Shown in pieces: positions 22,492-33,000 of a stretch of 64,000 nt of DNA; the first letter of the stretch is position 1; each line of letters begins with the position of its first letter. Both the position numbers and the translations under genes were made by a program. Source of the DNA: Moniliophthora roreri. Lineage: Eukaryota > Basidiomycota > Agaricomycetes > Agaricales > Marasmiaceae. The notes below the pieces were generated by a model. It was given only the letters and a program-made list of their open reading frames with translations. It had not been told where the DNA came from and made no database searches. Location: the NCBI GenBank assembly GCA_001466705.2, contig LATX02000001.1, positions 1,488,001 to 1,552,000 of the forward strand, in the 5' to 3' direction.

Positions 22492-25142
22492 ATGTCCTTC
22501 CAGCCAACCCTAGAGAGTTTACCCCCAAAAAACGTACAACTGAGGCTCAGGTCTCCTCCAAATCTTCCCGTGTATCGTCACGTTCTGGTCAGCCTTGTCA
22601 ATTGTCGATTTGGACAGTCAGCTCACATCGCGTCGTATTAGAATCCGCTCGGTTTCCTCCTCCGTGCTGCTCTCATCCACCCCGACAAACTTGCTTTAGC
22701 TCATCCTGATACACCTCATCCCGTGCATTACACCTATGCTGTCTGGTACGCATTTCAAATCACATATACCCACACATACGCAAACCTTCGCAGGACTCAG
22801 CGCGTTCAAAACCTGGCTTATGCTCTCATCAAAGCAGGAATCAAACCAGGAGATAGAGTAGCGGTCATCGCTCCTAATACGTGAGTTCTACATCAATTTT
22901 TAGAAAGTCACCTTTTCTAACCTTCTGGTTGAAGACCGATGGTTGCCGGTCAGTGTACACCCTTTCTGTGCGTTTCTCAATGATCGATGTTCTGTTTCCT
23001 ACACGTCAGATGCACTCCAGGGTGTTATTGCAGCTCGAGCTATCGTAACTTGCATCAATACTCGACTAAAGCATCATGAAGTGGCATACATCCTCGGTAC
23101 GCTTCACATCCGTTGCCATCATTACACAAAGAATAATTCAGATCACACGTAAAGAGCACAGCGAATCCAAGCTTATCCTCGTCGACCATGAATATCTTCA
23201 TCTTATAGAGGGATCGAATATACCGTATATCGTATCGAAAGATACAGGCCGACCTGGCGACCCATACGAGGAATTCTTGAGTGGGGGTAGACGATTCAGT
23301 GGAGAAGAAGGATGGCCTGGTCTTGACCCAGAGCCCGATGAAGACGCAGGGGCAGTTTTGTGTTATACGTTAGTGTCCTTCCTCCCGTTGTTGGCATCAA
23401 AGTTAACCTTGCATCAGGTCAGGTACTACTGGAAGGCCTAAAGGCGTCATCACAACTCTTCGAGGTATGTCATACCATACCTCTTCGAGACTACTGTCCT
23501 CACACAGATGCGTTTCTCAGGCAGTTACTTGGCGGCTAGTGCCAATGCTTTTGAAACCAGAATGTCACCTCAATCAACGTACTTGTGGTCAGACTGCACC
23601 CTATTGCATCGATCGTGACTCTAAAGTATTGGCAGGATCCTTCCCATGTTTCACGCAGCTGGCTGGACATTCCCTTGGGCTATCACATTTTCATTTGCAT
23701 CCCAAGTACGTTCACTAAGTGCCATGAATCGTGCTCCTGCCTAAGGTTGCTATCACAGATCACAATGCGCACAGTGGACTATCCAAAGATTTGGAACCAC
23801 TTCTTACATTCCAACGTCACGCATTACTGTGGCGCCCCTACAGTTCAGGTTCGCGTGGGCTCCTGATTTCGTATTCGTATTCGTACTGACCTATGACACT
23901 TGCCAGATTGGTATTGTCAACGACCCGGCTGCTAGAAAGCCGCCAAATTCGATTCGCGCCGTTGTTGCTGGTATTTCGCTCTTGTTTTGCAGAAATTAGA
24001 AATTCTCTTGAATAATAGGGTTCTTTCTGTATAGGTGCTGCGCCAACCGCCCACCTCATAGGGTCACTAGAGAAAATCGGAATCGAGCCGGTGCACGTCT
24101 ATGGATTGACGTGAGTCCTGTTTTGATATGCTTCGACTATAGCTAACATACCACTTTCTAGTGAGGTAACCACCCGTTCGGCCCACTTGCTCTCTTTCGC
24201 TATCATTAACCACAAATTATTCCACAGACATATGGCCCTTTCACGAAGAACTATGAGCAGCCTTCTTGGGCGAAGCTCTCGTTGGAGGAGCGTTCCAAAT
24301 TTATCGCTCGACAGGGTCACGTACACGTAACTGCAGACATAGTCCGTGTCGTATACCGGCCGGAAGATGATGCTGAAGGAAGCGATGAATTGGTTGACGT
24401 TCCGTGGGACGGAAAAACCATGGGCGAAATTGTTACCCGAGGCAACATCGTGATGAAAGAGGTGTGGTCGTCAATTGATGTCGTTTACAGTGTACACTGC
24501 TCATCAAACATAAAACAGTACTTCAAGGATCCCGAAGCGACAAGGAAAGCTTTCCAAGGCGGATTCTTCCATAGCGGCGACCTTGCCGTGATGCATCCAG
24601 ATGGCTCGATAGCCGTATTAGATCGAAGCAAAGACATTATCATATCTGGTGGCGAAGTGAGTGAAACGGCTGGTCCCAACTACAACGTACTCACATACCC
24701 CATAGAATGCATCTAGTCTTGCGATTGAACAAGGTAATGTAGCCACGTGGTTGTGCCTACTTGAAATCTGACGTTCCCGACTCGCGAAATTGCATTCATT
24801 GCGTCCTAGAACTCGCCGCACATCCTAATGTATTGGAGGTCTCAGTCGTGGCACGTCTCCACCCCAAGTGGGGTGAACGCCCCATGGCGTTCGTGATCCT
24901 ACATCCCCAACACGCAGCAAAGTGGGCCGGAAAGCATAAGGAATTCGAGCAGGACTTGATCAAGTACGCGAAGATGAGATTGCCTGGATTTGCTTGCCCA
25001 GAGTGGGTTGAAGTAGTCCCAGAACTACCTGTAAGTTGTTTTCTGGTCATCAGGTCATGGCTTTTCTGACTCTTGTGTGGAGAAAACTTCGACCGGTAAG
25101 ATTCTGAAGACCGAACTACGCAAGATCGTCGCCAAGTTGTAG
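22492..25142 (+). CDS. acyl-CoA synthetase (ANL superfamily), probably peroxisomal
   Basis: AMP-forming acyl/fatty-acid CoA ligase. I resolved 18 exons whose lengths sum to 1683 nt, an uninterrupted 560-residue frame: 22492-22569, 22642-22745, 22794-22880, 22935-22948, 23010-23096, 23155-23368, 23418-23464, 23521-23587, 23636-23705, 23759-23848, 23907-23970, 24035-24110, 24162-24165, 24228-24461, 24519-24656, 24706-24733, 24810-25030, 25083-25142. Motifs in order: the ATP-binding loop TSGTTGRPKGV (about 195), LPMFHAAGWTFPW, VAGAAPTAHL, the A5 motif VYGLTETYGPFT (Glu334), HSGDLAVMHPDG, LDRSKDIIISGGE, and the catalytic lysine motif KTSTGKILKTELRK. The C-terminal AKL is a PTS1-type peroxisomal signal. 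Closest in character to medium-chain or butyrate-CoA ligase (AAE-type) enzymes. Two exons, 14 and 4 nt, are microexons. Confidence 0.92.
22935..22948 (+). other. 14-nt coding microexon
   Basis: It lies between a GAAG acceptor and a GTCAGT donor and encodes the PMVA step of NTPMVADALQGV in the acyl-CoA synthetase. The flanking introns are 54 and 61 nt. Skipping it would shift the frame. Confidence 0.78.
24162..24165 (+). other. 4-nt coding microexon (TGAG)
   Basis: The upstream intron 24111-24161 runs from GTGAGT to TTTCTAG with a branch-like GCTAACAT. The downstream intron 24166-24227 runs from GTAACC to CCACAG with ATTAACC. The exon TGAG supplies the last base of Thr333 and the whole codon of Glu334 in the conserved YGLTETYG motif. 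Removing 24111-24227 as one intron would put the rest of the gene out of frame. Confidence 0.78.
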
Positions 25143-25683
25143 GAGGAAATCTGCCGTACAGTTGATTTCTCTGAATGTCAAAGGACTTTATGAACCAGTG
25201 CTTACAGCTGCTCTTCGTAGTAATATTTATCATCCCCCCGAGCTTCACTTGACCTACCTAATATCCACGAAGATGCTTTACTCCGCTGCAAGCTTCACGT
25301 AACTTACGAGGTCATTCTAGAGTCTGGCTCTAGCGCATTTTAGTCCGCAAACTCATCTTCTGTGCGAGTAAAGACAGCTTGCCACATTGGTGTTGAGGCC
25401 AGGGAGGCTTGAGCGCCCGTTTTCTCCCAGGCAGTTTATGTGCGTGATGGTCCTCTTTCTGAAAGCCCTATCGTAGTCCTTGTCTTTTGAGCATCGGTCA
25501 GTGTTGCAACCTCTGCTGGTTAATGTGGTATGTAACGTTTTGTCTCAGAACTCAGACTTGCTGCAATTGTGAGTTTCCAGGAAGTCCCCAAATATCGTAC
25601 TCGTTTCTTTTCTGACGGTAGACCGTGGTGTAATTGCTATCAACAGACTGCGCTAACTTGGAAGACCACCCCCAACATCAGAT
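25143..25683. other. intergenic, 541 bp
   Basis: No gene is supported. It holds the 3' flank of the acyl-CoA synthetase and possibly the lost 5' exons of the degraded gene that follows. Confidence 0.35.
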
Positions 25684-26841
25684 ATAGCCGATCCTACCGC
25701 GAAAGTCCAGATAGCTCTCAAATTGATAAGGTGCATGGCAGAAGACGTCTTAATGCAAGGGCGAACTCGAGCGGGAACAATCAAGTCTGTCCAGAAAAAC
25801 CGAACCTCTGCAGCCCATCTTGGGCTTTGGATAACCTCCTTCATAAAGTGCTTCGTTCTTGCGGATCAAGTGCATCAGTAAAAATGACGTCTGACGCGTG
25901 TTGCCGTTGTTTCTTGAAAACTCTATGCCCAGTCTATACCTATTCCGGAAGATTCCCCGACGTTAGCCGCAGCATTCAACGAACCTAGGATGCAACTTGA
26001 GAGGAATAGTTCCAAACTTGGGCTCCTGGAAGTGGAGTTCATTTCCTTCCTCGGTATTGCTGGCGTCGACTTTGCAGGCATTTGGAATTGGCACATGTTA
26101 TCGACACATACGCTATGTATGCAAATTGGTTATCTGGCTCGCTGAAGTTCGTCACGTTGTTCTTCACTGCTTCCGTGGCGGGCAGTGACTTGTATTTCTC
26201 GTTTCTGACAAAAGTCTGTCATTGTTCATTTCCTGTCGGTTTCTATGCGCTGGAAAATGCTCAAACATTGGCGCGGAACGTCCTTTGGGTTCGAGCGCAT
26301 TTATGATATGCTGGATTCTACAGACAGCTCGCTTCAAGGTGTGATGAGGGCCGCAGAAACCTTAGTTGTTCCTGAGATCGTTTTCACTAGAAGCTATTGT
26401 GCTCTTCGGAGCAGGGTTCCGGACTCTCCACTACTTTCCTCTCAGCGAATTCCTATGTAGTTCTTAGTGGTGTCAACACAATGGAGAAGCCGAAAGCTGC
26501 AGTGGTTAGTTTTGGTGACAATGCTTACACTTACCAACGACCATCGCATCTTGGATAAATCAAGCTTCCTATCTGTTGAAAAAGAATATCAACTCGTCCT
26601 CGACGGTGTTTTCAAGTTACTGCGATTACTGAAGTCTCGACTATGCTGCACATCCCCAAAACTTCCTTGACTCAGAGGGATAGGGTTTGACAAGGAATTT
26701 AAGGAGTCGAAAGAGGAAGAGGAGAACAAGGAAGAAGGCGAGGAAGAGGATGATAAAGAGGACGATGAACAGAGAATTCAATGCCGATGCATGAAAACCA
26801 AAAAGCAATCGAATCCTTCCTTTCGGTGCATTTGCTCATGA
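25684..26841 (+). pseudogene. decayed protein-coding gene, family not recognised
   Basis: Starting after an ATCAG acceptor-like site, one frame reads smoothly for over 60 residues (IADPTAKVQIALKLIRCMAE, then MQGRTRAGTIKSVQKNRTSA, GLWITSFIKCFVLADQVH). A GTAAAA donor near 25878 and a CCCAG acceptor near 25930 continue it as SIPIPEDSPTLAAAF and LLEVEFISFLGIAGVDF. There the good frame jumps by one base with no room for an intron (to AFGIGTCYRHIRYVCKLVIW), and later pieces (ALENAQTLARNVLWVRAHL; an acidic KESKEEEENKEEGEEEDD tail ending at 26841) lie in different frames with stops between. This pattern fits a gene losing its frame. An assembly error or unrecognised introns are alternatives. I cannot assign a function. 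Confidence 0.45.
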
Positions 26842-26927
26842 GAGCGAGAATACTAGTAATTCATACTAGTCCATGAATATGAAATATTTCAACCTTTCAA
26901 GCACGGTTATGTTACAATAGTAAGCAA

Positions 26928-27321
26928 TTATTCGGACCCCTCGAGCACCTCTTCAGCTTTCTGCTTGGCATCGTCCGAAGTGTTAGGATCTGGACGTGAT
27001 TTAAACACTAAACACATAACAAATAAAAACGAGGAAGATTACGAACTGTGCAGAGTGGCTTTGTAACCTGCTTTGACACGCTCGGGATCAGCGTTCGGGT
27101 TCTTCCGAGACTGAGGGAGAGGCTCGGCGCTGGCACCGTGCTCGTCCAGAACCTCACGAGCATGCTGCTTGGCGTCATCAGAAGCATTTTCGTCTATGGA
27201 GTGGTAAATCAATGACGAGGATTGGGACTGAGCAATTCGGCTGCCTACTTTTCAAAGTAGCTTTGTAGCCACCGAGAACTTGGTTGAGGTGAGCATCACC
27301 AGTTCCGGAATTGGACGACAT
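26928..27321 (-). CDS. CON-6 family conidiation/stress protein, two repeats
   Basis: Small hydrophilic protein of 93 residues. Exons are 27321-27249, 27193-27047 and 26989-26928; both introns interrupt an Asn codon after its first A (phase 1). It contains two Con-6 units, NENASDDAKQHAREVLDEHG and NPNTSDDAKQKAEEVLEG, each preceded by a GGYKAT or AGYKAT linker. CON-6 proteins are best known from Neurospora, where they accumulate during conidiation and are broken down at germination; a role in desiccation or stress survival is generally assumed but unproven. A TATTTAAA box lies at 27403-27410, about 85 bp upstream of the ATG. It is a paralogue of the gene at 38.2-38.9 kb and is divergent from an HVA1 gene. 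Confidence 0.88.
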
Positions 27322-27767
27322 GTTAATTTATGAAGATGAGGATCCTTGGGGATTGAAGAAGGAAAAACTTGAGATTTGATGAAGAGTCGCGTATCCATGG
27401 CCTATTTAAACTCGGATCGGACTTGGGACTGTAATGCAAGTCTTAAGCAAACAATCGAGATTCAAAGGCGTATTTTCCATTTTCCATCATATGCGTTCAT
27501 CGTGACGCTATAGGAGGTAGTATAGGAAGGAGGGGAGAGTCGTTGGTGCAATAATGGAGTGTATCCTGCTTGTCTCTGTTTCGTCTATGTCTATGACGCA
27601 TACTACCTCCCCTCCTGGGATCGATCTGGAAGCTCGCAAATTCTGGCGTCACTGTCCATACTGACGTATTCACCTAGAGGATGAGGGATATAAAGACACC
27701 CCACATCTTCCGACTTGAGCATTCAACCACAAATCAAACCCACTATCTCAATCAATCGTCAAACACA
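27322..27767. promoter_or_regulatory. bidirectional promoter, CON-6 / HVA1
   Basis: A 446-bp divergent promoter. It holds TATTTAAA at 27403-27410 for CON-6 (minus) and TATAAA at 27689-27694 for HVA1 (plus), each roughly 75-90 bp from its ATG. AGGGG at 27531-27535 and CCCCT at 27609-27613 match the yeast-type stress response element core. Stress induction is inferred only. Confidence 0.5.
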
Positions 27768-28126
27768 ATGTCCGACTTCCAGGTGGGTTTCTCACTTTGT
27801 GGTGTTCACAGATGTTACAGCTGACACGGTCGTATTCCAGGCTGGTGACCGCGTCGAATACCAAGCTATCGGCGGTGGCAAGAATGTCGAGAACTCCACT
27901 ACTACCGGTGAGATCACCGAGGTCGTCGACAGCAAGAGACCCGCTGGCTCCACCGGCAACACCGTCAATGCCTCTTCAGAGGACCCTCGTTTCGTCATCC
28001 GTAATGACAACGTGAGTGTCCATTGCTATTACCTCCACGCACTAGGGCTCACCGGACCATTAGACTGGCAAAGAAACCGCCTATAAGAGCGCCAACATCA
28101 AGGGCGGCACCGAAGAGTCTGCTTAG
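27768..28126 (+). CDS. HVA1 TUDOR-domain small protein
   Basis: An 82-residue protein in three exons: 27768-27782 (15 nt, MSDFQ), 27841-28011 and 28064-28126. The core reads AGDRVEYQAIGGGKNVENST, TGEITEVVDS, EDPRFVIRNDNTGKETAYKS and ANIKGG, which is the hypervirulence-associated-protein TUDOR domain (DUF2945-like), a five-strand barrel widespread in soil fungi and bacteria. The family name comes from one plant-pathogen study; in most fungi these are abundant small proteins of unknown role, and nothing here implies pathogenicity. TATA box at 27689-27694. It is paired head-to-head with a CON-6 gene, which suggests co-expression in spores or under stress. Confidence 0.85.
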
Positions 28127-28272
28127 ACTAGCTTCGCATTTTCAATGTATTGATAGTATTTTTATGCAAATAGCGATGCAACGCTTCGAGACACCCTTGG
28201 TGAATCTATTCGCATCGACAATTAACATGTTATATATGTGTGTATATAGAGGCAAGGGCGTCGACATACCCC

Positions 28273-29989
28273 TCACTCAATGACTTTTCCGGGGTTCAGT
28301 ATTCCTTTGGTATCAAATAAGTTCTTGATCTTCCTCATCAATGCTATGCTGACTGGATCTTTGGAATAGTGCAGGGCATGTGCCTTCATGGCACCAATTC
28401 CATGCTCAGCTGATATTGAGCCACGATGTGAGGCTGGAAGATGGTGTGAGACAGCTACTATCGAGAAGTGTGAAGCTTACACACGTACCGACTATCTCAT
28501 AGATAAATGGTTCCAGTGCATTCGTAATTTCCTCCGTGTACGCGCTGGCAATCACGTTCAAGTGAAGGTTCCCGTCCCCTACATGGCCGTACCCAATCAC
28601 ATGCTTGACTGCGTCCTCTCCTAAAAGACCCTTGGACCGTAAGTGATTCCTCGTAGTGTCGACGACCTCTTTGAACGTGCTCAAGGGAACAGAGATGTCG
28701 TATTTGTACGCCTTTCCTTCCTTGGATACAGCTTCTGTGACACCCTCACGCAGAGCCCATAGAGATGTGAATTGTGCGGGCGATTGCGCGAGGACACCGT
28801 TGTTGATGAGAGGTTCGTCGGCGCTAAGGAGCTCTTCAAGCAAATCATTTAGTTTCTGGAGCGAGGCCAACTCAGTCGCGAGTGAACGAAGCGAAAGGGT
28901 GTGATCCCACCTCCTCATCGTGTTCGCGTCTACCACCACTTGTCTCAACCAGAACGAAACATTCTGCGCCTTCGACCTCGTCGTCACTGAGTGCACGACC
29001 TTGACCGTGTTTGACGGCGAGATCGTATGCTGTTCGGTCGATGAATTCGAACGCAGAAAGTATTTCAGAGAGCTGTCGTTTCACGGTTTTGTACAAAGGT
29101 AGAACGTTGTCAAAGCGGGGGAGGGCGAGGATGACGTTGTTGGAAGCCTGAGGTGCTGGAGGTGTGAGAATGGAAACACCAGTAATTATCCCGAGTGTTC
29201 CTTCAGCACCAATGAAAAGTTGTTTTAGGTCGTAGCCCGTGTTATCTTTACGGAGAGTTGTTAACTGGTCAAGGATTGTGCCATCTGGAAGTACAACCTC
29301 GAGACCGAGAACAGAACCGTGGAGAGAGCCGTAACGTAGGAGACGAAGGCCACCTGCATTTGTGGAGACGTTGCCTCCGATCTGGCAACTACAGAGAAAG
29401 AGCTAAATCGAAAAAAGATACGGTGACAGACATCAATAAGGACGAACCTGCCTTTGGCACCCAAGTCAAGGGGCATAATGTGATGATGTGGAGCGACATA
29501 GTCCGTGAGACTTTGGAGGATGCAGCCAGCGTCGGCGACGAGAATGCCTGGAGACGACTTAGAGGGTTGAGTCGGCAAAGAGCAGCGATTAGACATACCG
29601 GACACGGGGTCGAATGAGCGCACTTTGTTCATATTGGACAGAGAGATAATGACTTCATCCTTGATAGGTACGCTGCCTCCGACCAAACCGGTGTTACCAC
29701 CCTGAGGAACTACACCAATATCCTTTTCATTGCACCATTTTAGAATCTCGCTGACTTGCTGAGTCGTCTTTGGTTTCAGAATGGTCGAGGCATTCCCGCT
29801 ATACTTGCGCATCCAATCATTGTTGAACGGGTGAACGTCCTCCGCCGACGAGTTGACTGGAGGAAGAGTTGAGATGACTGAAGGTGGGTCGAGGATCTTT
29901 AAGAAGTGCTGGACATCAGCGGAGGAGACCGAGGACAGAGAGCGACGAAGAAATGTTGAAGATGCTCTGCAGGTGAGTGCAGTAAGCAT
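28273..29989 (-). CDS. mitochondrial D-2-hydroxyglutarate/D-lactate dehydrogenase (FAD)
   Basis: FAD-linked oxidase oxidising D-2-hydroxyacids in mitochondria (yeast Dld2/Dld3, human D2HGDH family). The N-terminus [20 protein letters not shown] (29989) is a typical matrix targeting peptide. The FAD-binding domain has [17 protein letters not shown], the split [33 protein letters not shown] and [17 protein letters not shown]. The C-terminal oxidase domain includes [14 protein letters not shown] with metal/substrate His residues and [12 protein letters not shown], and the protein ends in NPGKVIE at 28273. At least four introns are present; one, near 29550-29600, is 51 nt with no in-frame stop. 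The start lies only 54 bp from the divergent GYF gene. Confidence 0.9.
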
Positions 29990-30043
29990 TTTGGGATGAA
30001 GAACGAGTAGCGTGGGAATATATGGGTATTCGTCTTTCTGGTC
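29990..30043. promoter_or_regulatory. 54-bp divergent start-to-start gap
   Basis: The ATGs of the dehydrogenase (minus) and the GYF protein (plus) are 54 bp apart, so the promoters or 5' UTRs of the pair must overlap each other's transcribed region, or one gene starts at a downstream Met. Confidence 0.5.
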
Positions 30044-33000
30044 ATGACCGACGACCAGCAGCCCTCGTCGTCGTCGTCGGCAGCGTCGAGCCGTGATCAG
30101 CAGCGCAGTAAACGACTTTCCGGATTTTTCAACCATCTAATTCACAGACGCGAGCCACCTGCCCCAATTCAAGAGGAAACTTCGACCCAGCCAAAGTCGG
30201 AAGACCCTCCACAGCCAGCGCCTGCAGTTCCCCCTCCCCGTCTACCTCCTCCGACCCTCCAGGAACTTGGCCTTTCTCTTTCTGTAGTCACTGCCGATCT
30301 ACATCCTTCACATTTCACTACTCCTCCCTCCAGCGGCGCCTTTCTTTCCCCAAACTACTTATTGCTTTGTCATGCCCAAGGACTCGATGTCCTGCCTATT
30401 ACTTCGCCACCGGAGCCCCAGCCTCTACCTCTTATCAGGAGAGTTAGCTTCAAGAGCATCGTGGTTATGGAGCAGCGTGGCGTTTTGGTCGCCATAGCCG
30501 GCCGCCGAGATGGTGTGCGTGTCTACGCATTAGAGGAGATTAGGAAGGCTGTGGAATGGCGAATAGATGTGCAGATTCGACGGGAGAGAGAAAGGCAGAA
30601 GAGAGAGCAGGCTAAAAAACTTGCTTCAGCCTTCGTTATCGAGTCTCGAGTATCTACCGAGAAGGCACGCAAACCCAGCTCGTCAACACCTCCTCCGGGT
30701 GCCCAGGCATCTGCCAAGGTGTCCATGCCTCGGAAGAGCTCTCATTCATCTATGAACACGATACCCGCACCCACTCAGTCTTCTGCTCCTCCTGTTCCTC
30801 TGATACCCAGAACACCTACCACCCGCAAGACAAAAACACCTCCCCGTAGAGCATCGAATACTTCCTCTTCACAAGTACCTCCAGAGCCTTCAGGCCATCC
30901 ACCGCCATACACACCACCGCCCACCGACTACTTCTCACAGCCGTCAGCACCCGTTCCGATGAGATCAATGTCCGCGGTCACTGCCCGTGCCCGTGGCGCA
31001 TCAGTTTCAGAGGTTCTTAGTGTGCCTCCAATTTCTCGCATAAACACTACGACTGATCTCGATCGGCCCCGGGACCCAGATGCCAAAGACGGTTGGGTAG
31101 AGTCCAGCGACGACGAAGCCATCAATGTCGTTGCAGCAGGCTCCAGTGGCAGTCAGGCTTTGGACGAAAGAACCAGTGCGATACACTCGTCACCTACAAA
31201 TAACCAAATTACAGCATCCACACCTCAGATTACTACCACTCCTTCTCCCACACACAGACGCTCACTTTCACGCCGGAATCGTCCAGCTAATTTAGATCTT
31301 AGCTTGACTCTTTCCAACCCTGTCGCTCCTTCCGAGCCTTCACCCGCGCCAACCCTCTTAACTCTCCGGCAAGCACTGGCCTCTGAATCAAATCGTGATC
31401 ACCCAACCGCATCTCTAGGCGATGTAGATGACGACGACGACGATGACGGGGAGATCAGTCTCACTCAAGCACTATTGGAGAGTCGGATACCAGATCTGCC
31501 TCCTCCAGGATCAACACGGCCACAGCAACCCATCTTTCTCTCTTCATCGCACAGTCTCGTCGCAGGCGATGACGAACCCGCTAGTCCTCGCCCATCCGAT
31601 GCCCATTCCTCCCTCACCACCCGGAGTGAAACCATCACGACTTCCTCCGCAGGTAGTAATAACAGGCGCCGGCGTTGGTCACTTATGATTGGGGGGTCTA
31701 GCAGCAATCCTAGCGTAGATCAGAGTGTTCCACAATCACCCACCTCCGCCTCATTACCAAATACCGCTGACCCAGCAACATCCCATACGCGCAGCCCTAA
31801 TCGTCTCACCCGCTCTCATTCTCATAGATCCGGTACTTCACCTACACCATCTAGACGGCCAGCGTCGGCTCACGCAGAACCCCCGCCCCGTTCTGCCCCG
31901 CTGGATCTAGCCCCCCCACTTCCGTCGGAAAGTGCATCTTTAATTCCTTCAGCATCTCGTTCGCGGTTTATACCACGAATTATTAGTAATGCATTCAACA
32001 ACATGCGGTCCGAAGATAGACCCTCGACATCACCGGGTGGTCTTGATGGCGATAGCGCTAGAAAGACTATGGCTACCTCTATGGTGGCACCACCACCTGC
32101 CGCCAAGCTGGAGTACGTCAAGTTACCGGGCACGAAGGGTTCACTCATGATCAAGGCCGTCGAAACGGCCAAGAAGAGGTTAGTTCCTCGGATTCCCTTC
32201 CGTAGGCTTGATATTGATTCCGTCAATAGTTTCCTTGCTATATTGTGTGGCGAAAACGGGGAAAAGGTCGAACTGTTCGCAGGAACTTACAGAACAGCAT
32301 TAGGCCTATCCAGGACGTTCATACTTCCAGACTCGCCTAGGTCATTAGAATTGCAGTTACAAGGAGATGACCTGGTTGAGGTTTTCCTGGTTTTCTCGCA
32401 AAATGTGTTTGGGCTGGAGCCGGCAACTGTCAGAGTTCGGGAGGTAAGGATAGGTCGTGCAGAACGGAGAGCAGCCAGACGGCGAGCTCGTGAGGCACGT
32501 GCAGATGCTGCTTCTGCTTCCGCAGCCAATGACTCGGAAGTACAAGGCGAGGATGAGACAAATGTCAATGTTAGCATAGGCGTCTCGGTGTCTGTTGGCT
32601 CGACGGTAGTTGCTAATGGTACAGGATCATCTGGACCGCAGACGCCGGCTCTCATTCCAAGTGAACACCCACAACAACAGCAGGAAGATCGGGACCGAGA
32701 ACGCGCTGGTTCTAATGAGGGCAATGGAGATGATACAGGCACACCTGCAGAAGGTGTAGTAACGACATCAGCCATTGCTCACGCTGAGGAACTCGTAGCT
32801 TTGGCTACTGCTCAAATGGGCCCATATACAACATTTCAACAGTTGTCTTTTGCACCTCAGTTCCCACTGGCGTCGATCGCGGATGAGTATGTTATTCCTC
32901 CGACATATCCCGACTTCTTGCAGTATCGGGAATTCTATGAACGAGAAGTGGAAAATGCCGATGACAACGGAGAGGCTTCAACGAGTGCGGGCTTCAATAT

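Noticed and set aside
24111..24227. A single 117-nt intron instead of two introns with a 4-nt exon
   Set aside because: It would join AC to ACATATGG and shift the frame of the remaining C-terminal third of the acyl-CoA synthetase, and it would delete the conserved Glu.
32287..32775. 162-residue minus-strand open frame
   Set aside because: Antisense shadow of the long GYF-protein exon, without splice partners or motifs.
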